Shown: positions 13,721 through 22,887 of the stretch, piece after piece
How positions within the stretch are numbered: position 1 is the stretch's first letter
Layout: each line of letters opens with the position of its first letter
Origin: RI-153 sp963752935
GTDB lineage: Bacteria > Chloroflexota > Anaerolineae > Caldilineales > Caldilineaceae
DNA length: 64,000 bases
NCBI GenBank assembly: GCA_963752935.1
Contig: CAVWAL010000022.1
Location: forward strand, 1 to 64,000
Reading direction: 5' to 3'
The notes under the pieces: model-generated
The model's database searches: none
What the model was told of the DNA's origin: nothing
Seen by the model: only the letters and a program-made list of their open reading frames with translations
Translations under genes and position numbers: made by a program

Positions 13721-16213
13721 TTTCTGTGTCAGGCGCCGATTTTGATCGCTGCTCTGTTTGAAACCGAGAATTTTGCGCCGCCACGCCACAGCCAACAACC
13801 CAATCACAAACGCCGCCCCGACCCCAAACAAGCCCAATCCCCATCGCCATGAGGACGGCGCAAACCACATGTGCACCCTCACCTGCCCCGCGCTCACGGC
13901 CACAGCGCGCAGCGCATGGTTGGCGCGCAGTACCGGCGTGTCCTCACCGTTGACCGTTGCCCGCCACCCCGGATACCAGACTTCGCTGAAGACAAGATAC
14001 CCCACCGACGGCGTAGCGCCTTCGACGATCAGCTCGTTAACCGAAGGCGCCGAGATCGAGAGCTCAGAGCGTAGAGGTTGAGCGGAACCAGTCCCCGATC
14101 CCCGGTCAACGGTTTCTACTGCCCAATCCCCGATCACAGTTTGGGTCGGGTCGAACGACGGCGATTGCAGCGCGGCCAGTGGATCGTCCACGATTTGGGC
14201 GTCGGCAACGAACCAGACCCGGGGCAGCGGGTCGGGGTTTTCGTAGACGGCCAGCGGCCCCGGCGCATCAAAGGCCAGGGCAAACCCGGCGGGCAGCGGT
14301 GTGCCGTCTTCCACAAGCACGTAGCGCACGTTGAGCATATCGTAGAGCCGGCTTTCACGGCCACCCAACGCATTCCACAGATCCTGCCAATGACGCAGTG
14401 CCAGTGGGTTCACAATCCCGCCCACATCTTCCAGCCCGGTCAACGCCGCCGTGTCGGGCTGCCAGATGGCGTCGATGCCGGTCTTGCTGTCAATGCGGAA
14501 GAATTGACGATTGTTGGCGGCCTGCCCCTCTTCTTGCAAGAAGGCCACGATCTCGGGGTGGTCAAAGTGGGCGGCGGGATTGGTCTCGGCCACATCGGTG
14601 TACGAACCGGCGGCGCACAGTTCCACGAGCAGCACGCCAATCACAAAGACGGCGAAGAGGCGCGCCGTGAGCCGCCCACGCTGCCAAAGGGCGACGAGCA
14701 GCCAGATCGCCAGCCACGAAAGTGTGGCAATCGTCACCGCCAACCCGGCCAAAGACGTGCGTAGAAAAGCGATTGAGTCTTCTTGAAAGAAGAGCAGCGA
14801 GGCGTAGGTCAACGGCAACGCCACCACGAGCAACACCAATCCGCCCCAACGCAGGAGGCGGACAAGGGACGAGGGGCGATGGGCGAGAGCAGTAGGAGTC
14901 TCTGTACTCTGCCCCTCCCCCTGGCGCATTGGCTCCTTGACGGCTTTGCGTTGAAACAACAGAGCGTCGAACCCTGCTGCCGCCAGCATCGACAGCGCCA
15001 GTGTAAAGAGGACAATGGCCCGTGCCGGTGCGCGAAACTGGGCGAAACCGGGCAGAATCTGGGTTAACCAGCCGTGGACAGGGGTGTAGATCCCCAGGGC
15101 GACGACGAACCCGAAGAGGGCGAGCACGATCCACGGCAGCAGGCGACGCCGCTTTTGTTCAGTGCCGATCAGCAGAGCAGCGATGGCCAACAACAACGTG
15201 GGCACCCCGGCATAGGGCAACTCGACCCGATCCCACAAACTCCAGTGCAGGGCAGGGCCGCGACCGAAGAAACCGGGGGTCAGCAGGCCGACGATCCCCG
15301 GCACTGGGGCCAGCGAAAAGCCTACCGTATCCTGATAGTTGAACTCGGCCCGCCCGGTGTACGGCACGATTTCCAGCGCGGGCAGCAGGATGGGCGCGGA
15401 GAGCAGGAAGGTCAACAGACCCACGGTCAAGAGCGAGGCCAGCGGCTGAGCGATTGGGTGATGATAAAATTTCAGGTTCTCGCCCCGTTTTCCTGCGCGC
15501 CAATTCCCCATCACCCAGACGACGGCGTAAATCCCCACTGCCAGCGCCACATAATATGAACTCTGGGCGTGGCCGGCGTAATTGGCTACGGCGAACAGGC
15601 TGGCCGCCACGACCGCCCATCCTAGGTTATGCCGGGCCAGGGAAAGGTGAAACGCAGCCAGGATCCAGCCGATCCACGAGAGAACGGCGATCAGGTTGAG
15701 GTTGCCCAGGTGGATGAAGAGCGGATCGCTGAGCGCAAAGGCTGTCCCCGCCAGCAGGGCGGCCGGCCGCGAAAAGCCCAGCACACGGCCAAGAACGTAG
15801 ACGCCCAGCCCCGCCCACCACAGGTGACCGATCGCCAACCACTGCATCGACGTGTAGGGGAAATCAGCGTTGCTTAAGAAGAGAATCAGATCGGGCGGGT
15901 AGAGGAAGCCCGCCTGAATATCGCTGATGAAGGGTGCACCACCGTAGAGGGTGGGGTTCCACAGCGGGAGATCGCCCCGGCTGAGCACGTCCGCCGCCCA
16001 CCGATACGTGGGATACAGAAAGCTGACCAGATCGCCGCCGTCGGCCGGTTGAAAGACATCCCCGATCAGTGTGCGCCAGAAAAAGGCGACAACAAAAAGC
16101 GCAAGCAGACCGCCTGCGCTCAGATCCTGCCACCGTTCATCGTTGCGTCGTGCCAGTAGCGTCATTGTGCCCAACCACAGCAGCGCGATGCCCAGCCAGA
16201 TCCATGTGCTCAT
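13712..16213 (-). CDS. YfhO-like polytopic membrane protein (GT-C type)
   Basis: The 833-residue protein has a hydrophobic N-terminal segment. An extracytoplasmic loop then carries the acidic/aromatic signature 'GDLVSFLYPTYRWAADVL..G..PLWNPTLYGGAPF..DIQAGFLYPP'. About ten further transmembrane helices follow. The C-terminal periplasmic domain has the YfhO-type pattern 'SEVWYPGWRATVNGEDTPV', then a final helix and a basic tail. YfhO-like proteins are related to lipid-linked sugar glycosyltransferases of cell-envelope glycosylation. Donor and acceptor are not predictable here. The gene is alone between convergent coaBC and a co-directional flavoprotein gene 44 bp upstream. Confidence 0.8.
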   Translation of the reverse strand: MSTWIWLGIALLWLGTMTLLARRNDERWQDLSAGGLLALFVVAFFWRTLIGDVFQPADGGDLVSFLYPTYRWAADVLSRGDLPLWNPTLYGGAPFISDIQAGFLYPPDLILFLSNADFPYTSMQWLAIGHLWWAGLGVYVLGRVLGFSRPAALLAGTAFALSDPLFIHLGNLNLIAVLSWIGWILAAFHLSLARHNLGWAVVAASLFAVANYAGHAQSSYYVALAVGIYAVVWVMGNWRAGKRGENLKFYHHPIAQPLASLLTVGLLTFLLSAPILLPALEIVPYTGRAEFNYQDTVGFSLAPVPGIVGLLTPGFFGRGPALHWSLWDRVELPYAGVPTLLLAIAALLIGTEQKRRRLLPWIVLALFGFVVALGIYTPVHGWLTQILPGFAQFRAPARAIVLFTLALSMLAAAGFDALLFQRKAVKEPMRQGEGQSTETPTALAHRPSSLVRLLRWGGLVLLVVALPLTYASLLFFQEDSIAFLRTSLAGLAVTIATLSWLAIWLLVALWQRGRLTARLFAVFVIGVLLVELCAAGSYTDVAETNPAAHFDHPEIVAFLQEEGQAANNRQFFRIDSKTGIDAIWQPDTAALTGLEDVGGIVNPLALRHWQDLWNALGGRESRLYDMLNVRYVLVEDGTPLPAGFALAFDAPGPLAVYENPDPLPRVWFVADAQIVDDPLAALQSPSFDPTQTVIGDWAVETVDRGSGTGSAQPLRSELSISAPSVNELIVEGATPSVGYLVFSEVWYPGWRATVNGEDTPVLRANHALRAVAVSAGQVRVHMWFAPSSWRWGLGLFGVGAAFVIGLLAVAWRRKILGFKQSSDQNRRLTQKTG

Positions 16214-16257
16214 GGCGAGAAATTATACAATGGATCAAGCCGAATGCGTAACCGGGG

Positions 16258-17346
16258 TCAGTTTGCCTTCACTTCATCCCACGAGACGGCGTTGTTGCGC
16301 GTGGGGACGCTGCCCAACTTCTCAGGTACGCGACCGGTGATGGCGCGCACGATCTTGCCCACATGGTTGTGCGTGGTGGAGATGAAGTATTGAAACTTGC
16401 TCTGCGTGCCGCCTACCGCCGTCCCTGCCACATAGAGACCGGGCACGTTGGTCTCCATCGTCTGCGGATCATAGACCGGCGCCTCGCCGGGGTGCACAAG
16501 TTCAACCCCCGCCGCACGCAGCAAGGATTGGTCCGCTTGAAAGCCGGTGGCCAGAAGCACAAAGTCGGTCTCGTGCCGCGTGACACGCCCGTCGGGGGTG
16601 ACGCCATCCTCGGTGGATGCCAGAAAGACGGCATCGTTGGTAATTTCCACTGGGATCGTGGACGGGTAAAAGCGGATTTCATCTTTTTCGAGCCGCGTTT
16701 TGAGGTCGCCTGACAGATGCGGTTTGACCACATCCCACTGAAAATCGCTGCGCCGATAGCTCAACGCCACCTCGCTGCCGGCGCGCCAGCAACGCAGCGC
16801 CGCCTCCAACGCCGAATTTTTGCCACCTACCACCAGCAGCCGGGTGCGGAAGTAAGCGTGCGGTCCGGGAAAGTAGTGGGTAACATGCGGCAGATCCTCG
16901 CCGGGGATGCCCAGCCGCCTTGGACCGGCCATGCCCCCGGTGCAAAGGACAACGTGGCGGGCGCGGTAGCGGCGATCTTGTCCGCGCTTCTGGGTGCGCA
17001 GGAGGAATCCCTCTTCGGCACGGTCGATGCCCGTCACCGGCTCGTAGTTGTACAGGTTGAGATCGAAATACTCCACCACCATGCGCATGTAGGCCAGATA
17101 CTCTTCGCCGCTGATGGGTCGTTGATCCAACGTCTGCACAGGGATGCCGGCCAGAGCCACATGTTCGGGCGTACTAAAAAAGTGTGTATGCGGCGGCCAG
17201 CGGCTGATCGCCTCACCGATCTGCTTCGCCTCAAACAGAATGGATTCGACGCCCACTTGTTTGAGGGCAACCGCCGTTTCGATCCCAATCGGGCCGCCGC
17301 CCACGATGGCCACATCCGTGGCGCCGTCGAAAGAAGATTCGTTCAT
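16258..17346 (-). CDS. YpdA-family FAD/NAD(P)-dependent oxidoreductase (putative bacillithiol disulfide reductase)
   Basis: The 362-residue flavoprotein has an FAD-binding Rossmann motif 'VAIVGGGPIGIETAVAL' at residues 12-28. It also has 'SRWPPHTHFFSTPEH', a second dinucleotide motif 'LLVVGGKNSALEAAL' near 170-185, and the C-terminal FAD motif 'VPGLYVAGTAVGGTQSKF...STTHNHVGKIV'. The last is characteristic of the YpdA group rather than thioredoxin reductase, and the redox-active CxxC of thioredoxin reductase is absent. YpdA reduces bacillithiol disulfide in Firmicutes. No bacillithiol biosynthesis gene is in this window, so the thiol substrate here is open. Confidence 0.8.
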   Translation of the reverse strand: MNESSFDGATDVAIVGGGPIGIETAVALKQVGVESILFEAKQIGEAISRWPPHTHFFSTPEHVALAGIPVQTLDQRPISGEEYLAYMRMVVEYFDLNLYNYEPVTGIDRAEEGFLLRTQKRGQDRRYRARHVVLCTGGMAGPRRLGIPGEDLPHVTHYFPGPHAYFRTRLLVVGGKNSALEAALRCWRAGSEVALSYRRSDFQWDVVKPHLSGDLKTRLEKDEIRFYPSTIPVEITNDAVFLASTEDGVTPDGRVTRHETDFVLLATGFQADQSLLRAAGVELVHPGEAPVYDPQTMETNVPGLYVAGTAVGGTQSKFQYFISTTHNHVGKIVRAITGRVPEKLGSVPTRNNAVSWDEVKAN

Positions 17347-17588
17347 ATTCGCATAGTCCTCGCGCTATTGCTCGCGCTGATAATCGCTGTGTCAACTATG
17401 CCCATGCTATCACAGCCGCACCTTCGTGCGAACAAGGATGCTTCCAATTCCGATTTCTGCAACAGGGATTACCGATATCGACTCTTTGAGGGAATACCCT
17501 TGACTGTACTCCATGACCGTACAGTGAAGACTGAGTTTGGCTGCTCAAGTTGAACAGCCTACGATGCACACTCGAAAGGAGTCCCCTT

Positions 17589-18170
17589 ATGTCTAGCCTC
17601 ATGCAAGTTCTGATGAACACGTTGGGGCCAAGCGCCGTACGTCAGGTGAGTAGCCGCATCAACGCCGACGAAGGCGCTACACAGCGAGCCATCAGTGCTG
17701 CCATTCCGTTGCTCATCGGTGCGCTGAGCAAGAAAACAAACACACCCGAAGGCGCTCAGGATCTCGACCGTGCGCTGGAAAAAGATCATGACGGCAGCGT
17801 GCTCAACAATGTCAACGGCTCTTTGGATGACCCAAAGCTGAACGAAGACGGCGAGGCGATTATGCAACATATTGCCGGTGATCGCCGCCATGCCATCGAG
17901 AAAGGGGTGAGCAAAGCCAGCGGGATTGACACGTCCTCCTCCTCAAAAGTGCTCAACTTGCTGGCGCCGCTGGTGATGGGCCAACTCGGAAAGCAAAAGC
18001 GCACTCAAGGGCTGGGCGCCCAGGGCATTGCCGGCCTACTTGACAGTGAACACCAGGAAGCAAAGGGCACACTTGGCGGCTTGATGGATCTCCTCGATAC
18101 CAACGACGACGGCAGCGTCACCGACGACGTCTCCAACATCCAGTCGAAACTGGGTAAGCTTTTCGGCTAA
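17589..18170 (+). CDS. DUF937 domain-containing protein
   Basis: The 193-residue, mostly helical cytoplasmic protein begins MSSLMQVLMNTLGPSAVRQV. It carries the DUF937 features 'AISAAIPLLIGALSKK', the central 'LAPLVMGQLGKQ' and a C-terminal 'GTLGGLMDLLDTNDDGSVTDDV'. The last segment resembles an EF-hand-like Asp loop. The ATG at 17589 has AAAGGAG at ideal distance, so the 13-residue upstream extension is rejected. The molecular function of DUF937 is not established. It is monocistronic and followed by a repeat-rich intergenic region. Confidence 0.85.
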   Translation: MSSLMQVLMNTLGPSAVRQVSSRINADEGATQRAISAAIPLLIGALSKKTNTPEGAQDLDRALEKDHDGSVLNNVNGSLDDPKLNEDGEAIMQHIAGDRRHAIEKGVSKASGIDTSSSSKVLNLLAPLVMGQLGKQKRTQGLGAQGIAGLLDSEHQEAKGTLGGLMDLLDTNDDGSVTDDVSNIQSKLGKLFG

Positions 18171-18175
18171 TGCCC

Positions 18176-18281
18176 TGTCAATGCTCAAGTGATGGCAATT
18201 CCGTAGGGGCGCTGCTTGCTGCGCCCGGCAGCACAGCGGGCGCAGCAAGCAGCGCCCCTACCTATCAAATCATGCTTGACG
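18176..18281. repeat. palindromic intergenic element, family P, copy 1
   Basis: A 24-bp perfect inverted repeat (arms 18203-18226 and 18238-18261, containing GGGCGCTGCTTGC) is framed by shorter inverted flanks. These read TGTCAATGCTCAAGTGAT on the left and ATCAAATCATGCTTGACG on the right. Related copies lie at 27201-27309 and 53485-53566. It starts six bases after the DUF937 gene. Confidence 0.85.
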
Positions 18282-18283
18282 CA

Positions 18284-18470
18284 ACAGCGGGAATACCCGC
18301 GTTCATGTCAGGGGACCCAGCAGGATTTGCCACAAAGAACGCATAGAACACAAAGCAGAAGATCCAGCATCTATCTATGTGCTCTCTGTGTTCTCTGTGG
18401 CCATGAAGGCAGCGGACGGATGGGCACGCAGGCCCATCCCGACAGCGGGAATACCCAGGATCATGTCGGG
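18284..18470. repeat. composite repeat-rich intergenic region
   Basis: No gene is seen between 18171 and 18474. After the family P element there are two near-identical 29-bp direct repeats (18284-18312 and 18442-18470, beginning ACAGCGGGAATACCC). They bracket an imperfect inverted repeat at 18329-18401 (GCCACAAAGAAC ... GTTCTCTGTGGC) made of purine-rich 'acaaagaac/gagaacacagag' units. A small palindrome (GGATGGGCACGCAGGCCCATCC, 18418-18439) lies inside as well. Confidence 0.7.
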
Positions 18471-18474
18471 CGCT

Positions 18475-20964
18475 TTATTGCTCAAGCCAGGGCAAGAACA
18501 GACTGTTGCCCGTTGATGGGGCCTGCCATCGCGCAAGGACTACCGGCAAAAACATGTTGTTCTCTGGCGGTCCTGCCCACCACGGCTCAAAGAGCACATC
18601 GTCGCTGACACCGTTACCGGTCCCCGTCGGGTTCTGCGTGGCGTGATGTGGCCCCGAGGCGCTGCCCCAGAAATTACTGCGGGCGTCGATCTCCGCGTGC
18701 GCTGCGCTGAGTTGGGTTGCCCCCATCTCATTGCCCTCTATGCTGTTATTGCGCAGCACAGCCACGCTATCCCCTTCGCCGAGGATGCCCGGCCCCAGGT
18801 TGTTGATAATCGAGTTCCTGTTGAGCGTTACGCCGGAATTGACGTTGATCAATCGGATGCCGGTGCCGTTGCTGCCGATGTAGTTTTCGTCGACCACCGG
18901 TTCGGCGCCGGCGCCGCGTATCTCGACGCCGCTGCCGCCGTTGTCCTGGATCATATTGCCGATCAGGCTGGGTGACGCCGCGCTGATCACGATGCCGCTG
19001 CCTAATCCTTGTGCCAATTCGGTCGCGCCGGCGTGGCTGATGACACTCTGGCGCACGCTGACGTCGTCACTTTCGATGACAAGATTGGCGGCGAGATCGC
19101 CTTCTTCGCCGCAGCCGCCGCCGTAGCGGATCTGCGTTTGATCGAGCGATCCCCGGCTGCCGGGATGGAAGCGAATGCCGCCGCCGGCCCCGTCAGTTGG
19201 GATCGACTCGGAGCCGTTGCCATTGGTGTCGCCGCCGACGCTGTCATCGTGGAGCGCAGTGAAGATGATCGGATTCGTCGCCTCCCCATTCGCCGTCAAC
19301 TGCCCGTGCACCTGAACACACGTACTCATTTTGATCAACGTCCCGGGCGGAAGTGTCAGGTGTGCCTGGGGGCCGACGGTCAGACTGCGCGTCACGATGC
19401 CGGTGCCGAGCACGGCGCTGCCCACGATAAACGGAAAGTCACTCTGCCCCGAAATGGTGATCGTGCCTGTGATGCCGGGGGCGGCGCCCATATCGGTGAT
19501 CATGAAGCCGTTGAACGACGATCCGCTGCTGCTGTTGCCGAGCAGGGTCACGTCCACTTGCTCACGGTCGAGCATGGCCCAGACCGCGCCGCTGCCGTTG
19601 TCTGCAAAGTGATTGTTCTCGAAGACCACCGGCTTATTTTTGTCGAAGCCGTTCCACTGGATAGCCCAGTATGTGTTGTCGGCAAAGGTGCTGTCGCGTA
19701 TCGTGGGGGACGCCTGCTCGATGCGCAGCGCAGCGTCCTGATCGCTCTCATCGATGGCGGCGCCATAGGCCAGTGTGACATGATCGAAGATCAGATCGCT
19801 GGTTTCTATGATCACCATGCCCTCAGCGGTGGCGTAGCCTCCGTACCCGATCCACGTGTGCGTCAGCATGCTCTGCGTCGACGACGGCGTAAAGAGGATG
19901 CTGCGCCAATCTCCCGCCGCCGGCTGCGACACACTGCCGTCGCCGTTGGTGTCGCCGCCGTAGCTGTCATCGCGGATCGACGTGAAGATCACCGGTGCAT
20001 TGGGCGTGCCCTCGGTCACCAGCCCGCCCTGTACGTCCATGCGTTCTCCGCTTAGCTTGACGGTAGTCCCTGCTGCCAGGATCAGCCTGGCCGACTCGGG
20101 CACGGTGACAATGTAGGGCGCTTCGATCAGAATCGGGAAGTCGCTCTGTCCGCTGATCGTGACGGTGCCGGTGATGATGCCAAAGTAGGGCGACCGGTTG
20201 AATCCCCAATCGCCAATGCGTATTCCGTTGCGTGGCGACCCACTGCTGCTGTTGCCGTCGAGGATGATGTTGGCCGTCTCCTCGCGCATAATCACCAGTA
20301 CCGCCGCATCGCCATTGTCCTCAAAGCGGTTGTTGCGCAATAGTAGCGGTTTGACAGCGTCGTAGCCCTCGAAGCGGATACCGACGGCCGAACTGTTGGC
20401 GAACAAATTGTCTTCGATGACGGGGGATGCCTCGCGCACATAGAGCAGTGCGTCGTTGTAGTCCTGACCGCCGTCACGGAAGGTGCTGTTGCGGATCGTC
20501 ACTTCGTTGCTGGCGACGATCACCATCCCGTCACTGCTGGGCACACCGCCGTGGCCCACCCATACATGGTCCAGCCTGCCCACGCTGCCCGGCGCAAAGG
20601 AGAAGCTATGCCAGTTACCACTCTCCGCTGTAAAGGTGATAGGTCTGCCGGCGGTTCCTGTCGCTACCAGTTCACCGCTTACCGTGATGCGGCGGTCTTC
20701 GGCGATGCGCACCTCCGCACCGGCCTCGATCGTCAATTTGACGCCTGCCTCCACCGAGAGATCACCCGTGATCACATAGGGCGACGCTGCCATGGTCCAC
20801 AAGGTGTCGGTCACAATAGCACCGCTGACCGCAGTGAGCGGTGCCGCTGGTCCATCTACTTTCGCCGATAGTCCTGTCGGCTGCAACACGAAGAATAGTC
20901 CCGACAACAACGCACATGTGACCCAAATCAGTGCAGAAAATCGGCGTAACCGTGTAGATGCCAT
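18475..20964 (-). CDS. Secreted right-handed parallel beta-helix repeat protein
   Basis: The 829-residue protein has a signal peptide (residues 1-34, ending LSAKVDG). Repeated solenoid rungs follow, with alternating 'I...NTF.DN....I', 'VTIRNSTFRDGG' and 'DNGGSGVEI' patterns typical of PbH1/NosD-type helices. Three larger copies of a module 'SGELVATGTAGRPITFTA' / 'TEGTPNAPVIFTSIRDDSYGG' / 'ANGEATNPIIFTALHDDSVGG' indicate internal triplication. Each module is followed by '(Y/V)GGDTNG(D/N)GS'. The tail 'NNMFLPVVLARW..NSLFLPWLEQ' resembles the end of the SpoIID-like protein. AAGGAGG precedes the ATG. A surface or carbohydrate-related role is likely; no catalytic residues are evident. Confidence 0.8.
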   Translation of the reverse strand: MASTRLRRFSALIWVTCALLSGLFFVLQPTGLSAKVDGPAAPLTAVSGAIVTDTLWTMAASPYVITGDLSVEAGVKLTIEAGAEVRIAEDRRITVSGELVATGTAGRPITFTAESGNWHSFSFAPGSVGRLDHVWVGHGGVPSSDGMVIVASNEVTIRNSTFRDGGQDYNDALLYVREASPVIEDNLFANSSAVGIRFEGYDAVKPLLLRNNRFEDNGDAAVLVIMREETANIILDGNSSSGSPRNGIRIGDWGFNRSPYFGIITGTVTISGQSDFPILIEAPYIVTVPESARLILAAGTTVKLSGERMDVQGGLVTEGTPNAPVIFTSIRDDSYGGDTNGDGSVSQPAAGDWRSILFTPSSTQSMLTHTWIGYGGYATAEGMVIIETSDLIFDHVTLAYGAAIDESDQDAALRIEQASPTIRDSTFADNTYWAIQWNGFDKNKPVVFENNHFADNGSGAVWAMLDREQVDVTLLGNSSSGSSFNGFMITDMGAAPGITGTITISGQSDFPFIVGSAVLGTGIVTRSLTVGPQAHLTLPPGTLIKMSTCVQVHGQLTANGEATNPIIFTALHDDSVGGDTNGNGSESIPTDGAGGGIRFHPGSRGSLDQTQIRYGGGCGEEGDLAANLVIESDDVSVRQSVISHAGATELAQGLGSGIVISAASPSLIGNMIQDNGGSGVEIRGAGAEPVVDENYIGSNGTGIRLINVNSGVTLNRNSIINNLGPGILGEGDSVAVLRNNSIEGNEMGATQLSAAHAEIDARSNFWGSASGPHHATQNPTGTGNGVSDDVLFEPWWAGPPENNMFLPVVLARWQAPSTGNSLFLPWLEQ

Positions 20965-21257
20965 GCAATCCTCCTTAGAAGAGATAAAAGAGAGCCTGTT
21001 GCTATTCTATGCCGTTGTGATTCAAAGGTTAACCGGACAATTGGCGCAGTGAGGGCTGAATTGCGAGTCGTTGAGACAGAGAGAAAGGGAGGCGGTTCTG
21101 TTTTATGGGCGGATTCTGTGATATAACAGGCGATGGGAATACTGAGCTTGGTTTTGTAAGTGCTCAAGGTTCGTTGGTGCGGGGCAGGGGGTCGTCATCT
21201 ATACCGTCAATCAAAACCCATCAAACGAAACTCGTCAATCGCCAAAAGGAGTTCCAC

Positions 21258-22880
21258 GTGCAAGCCGATCTGGTTCTTTACAACGGTGATATTCATACCA
21301 TGGATCGTCGCCATCCGCGGGCCACTGCGGTCGCCATCTACAAGGATCGGTTTGTGGCGCTGGGCAGCGACGACGCCATGCGTTCGTTGTTGATGGGTGA
21401 CGGCTATGCTGTCAATTTGGGCGGGCGCACGGTGACACCGGGCTTCATCGACGCCCACATCCATTTCCTTTCCTATGGGCTGAGTTTGCGAGAGATAGAT
21501 CTGGTGAACACGTCGACGCTGGCCGCGGCCCAGGAGCGGGTGCGGGCGCGTTCTGCCGAAACGCCGCCGGGCCAGTGGCTGATCGGCCGCGGTTGGGATC
21601 AATCGGTGTGGGGCGACGGTGCCTTTCCGCACAAAGCCGACCTTGACGCCGTTACCACGCTGCACCCTGTCTTTCTGCGCCGCAAATGCGGACACGTGGG
21701 TTGGGCCAATAGTGCAGCGCTGGCGTTGGCAGGCATCACCGCGCAGACCCCCGATCCTGATGGCGGCGAAATTGAGCGCGATGATCGGGGTGAACCCACC
21801 GGCATCCTCAAAGAGAATGCCTTGGGACTAATGTTCAAACTCCTGGCCGAGCCAACACCCGAAGAAGCCATGGATGCCGTACGTGTGGCCATGCAGAACG
21901 TCCATCGCATGGGCATCGTGGGTGTTCACAATTTGGAAGGCGCGGCCGCCCTGCGCGCCATGCAGCAGTTGCGCCATACCGGCGAGTTGAAATTGCGGGT
22001 GATGGCGCAGATCCCCGAAGCAGATCTGGATGCCGCGATCCAGTTGGGTTTGCAGAGTGGCCTGGGCGACGAATTTCTGCGCATCGGCGCCGTCAAGGTC
22101 TTTAGCGACGGCGCCCTGGGTGCGCGTACGGCGTGGATGATCGAGCCCTATGAAGGCGAAGCGGGCAACTACGGCATTGCCGTGGCCGATGCCGAGCACA
22201 TGAAGGCCGTCGTCGACAAGGCTATCCGCGCAGGATTCGCCGTCTTTACCCACGCCATCGGCGATATGGCCAACCGTGTCGTGTTGGACGCAATCGAGAG
22301 CAGCCGCCGCGCCGGGAACGGCCTCAATCTGCGCCATCGTATTGAACACGCTCAGGTGCTCCACCCCGACGATCTGGATCGTTTCGCCGCCCTCGGCGTG
22401 ATCCCGTCGATGCAGCCGATCCACTGCACGCAGGACATGCTCGTGGCCGACAAACATTGGGGAGCGCGCAGCCGCTACGCCTACGCCTGGCGTACCTTGT
22501 GGGACAGTGGCGCCACCCTGGCCTTTGGCTCCGATGCCCCAGTAGAGACGCCCGACGTCCTCCAGGGCATTCACGCCGCCGTGACGCGGGTGCGCGCCGA
22601 CGGCACACCGGGCGGCAACGGCTGGATCCCCGAAGAGCGTATCGCCGTCCACGAGGCCGTGCGCGCCTACACCGCCGGCGCGGCCTATGCCGGCGGCGAG
22701 GAGAATTTGAAGGGCACCATCACACCGGGGAAGTTGGCGGATCTCGTGGTTCTCTCGCAGGACATCTTCAGCATCAATCCCATGGCTATCCTGGAAACCG
22801 ATGTCGTCGCCACCGTCTTCGGCGGTCGCTTCGTGCACGATACGGCGGGATTTGCCCGTGAATCGGCAACTGGTATCTGA
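21258..22880 (+). CDS. Amidohydrolase family protein (YtcJ-like, amidohydrolase_3)
   Basis: The 540-residue metal-dependent hydrolase has the YtcJ-type features. These are the N-terminal beta-sandwich 'LVLYNGDIHTMDRRHP', first metal motif 'VTPGFIDAHIHFLSYG', 'GRGWDQSVW', a conserved 'VKVFSDGALGARTAWM', 'HAIGD..NRVVLDAIE', 'RHRIEHAQVL', and the distal Asp in 'LAFGSDAPVETPDVLQGIHAAV'. These enzymes cleave amide or related C-N bonds of small molecules; the substrate is unknown. A GTG start at 21258 is chosen because AAAGGAG lies six bases upstream and homology begins there. It is the first gene of a four-gene unit (gap of 7 bp to the next). Confidence 0.88.
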   Translation: MQADLVLYNGDIHTMDRRHPRATAVAIYKDRFVALGSDDAMRSLLMGDGYAVNLGGRTVTPGFIDAHIHFLSYGLSLREIDLVNTSTLAAAQERVRARSAETPPGQWLIGRGWDQSVWGDGAFPHKADLDAVTTLHPVFLRRKCGHVGWANSAALALAGITAQTPDPDGGEIERDDRGEPTGILKENALGLMFKLLAEPTPEEAMDAVRVAMQNVHRMGIVGVHNLEGAAALRAMQQLRHTGELKLRVMAQIPEADLDAAIQLGLQSGLGDEFLRIGAVKVFSDGALGARTAWMIEPYEGEAGNYGIAVADAEHMKAVVDKAIRAGFAVFTHAIGDMANRVVLDAIESSRRAGNGLNLRHRIEHAQVLHPDDLDRFAALGVIPSMQPIHCTQDMLVADKHWGARSRYAYAWRTLWDSGATLAFGSDAPVETPDVLQGIHAAVTRVRADGTPGGNGWIPEERIAVHEAVRAYTAGAAYAGGEENLKGTITPGKLADLVVLSQDIFSINPMAILETDVVATVFGGRFVHDTAGFARESATGI

Positions 22881-22887
22881 GGAGTGA

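Noticed and set aside
18176..18281. Possible CRISPR repeat or rho-independent terminator
   Set aside because: There is no regular spacer array. The hairpin lacks a U-tract and recurs at dispersed sites with conserved flanks, which fits a dispersed element better.
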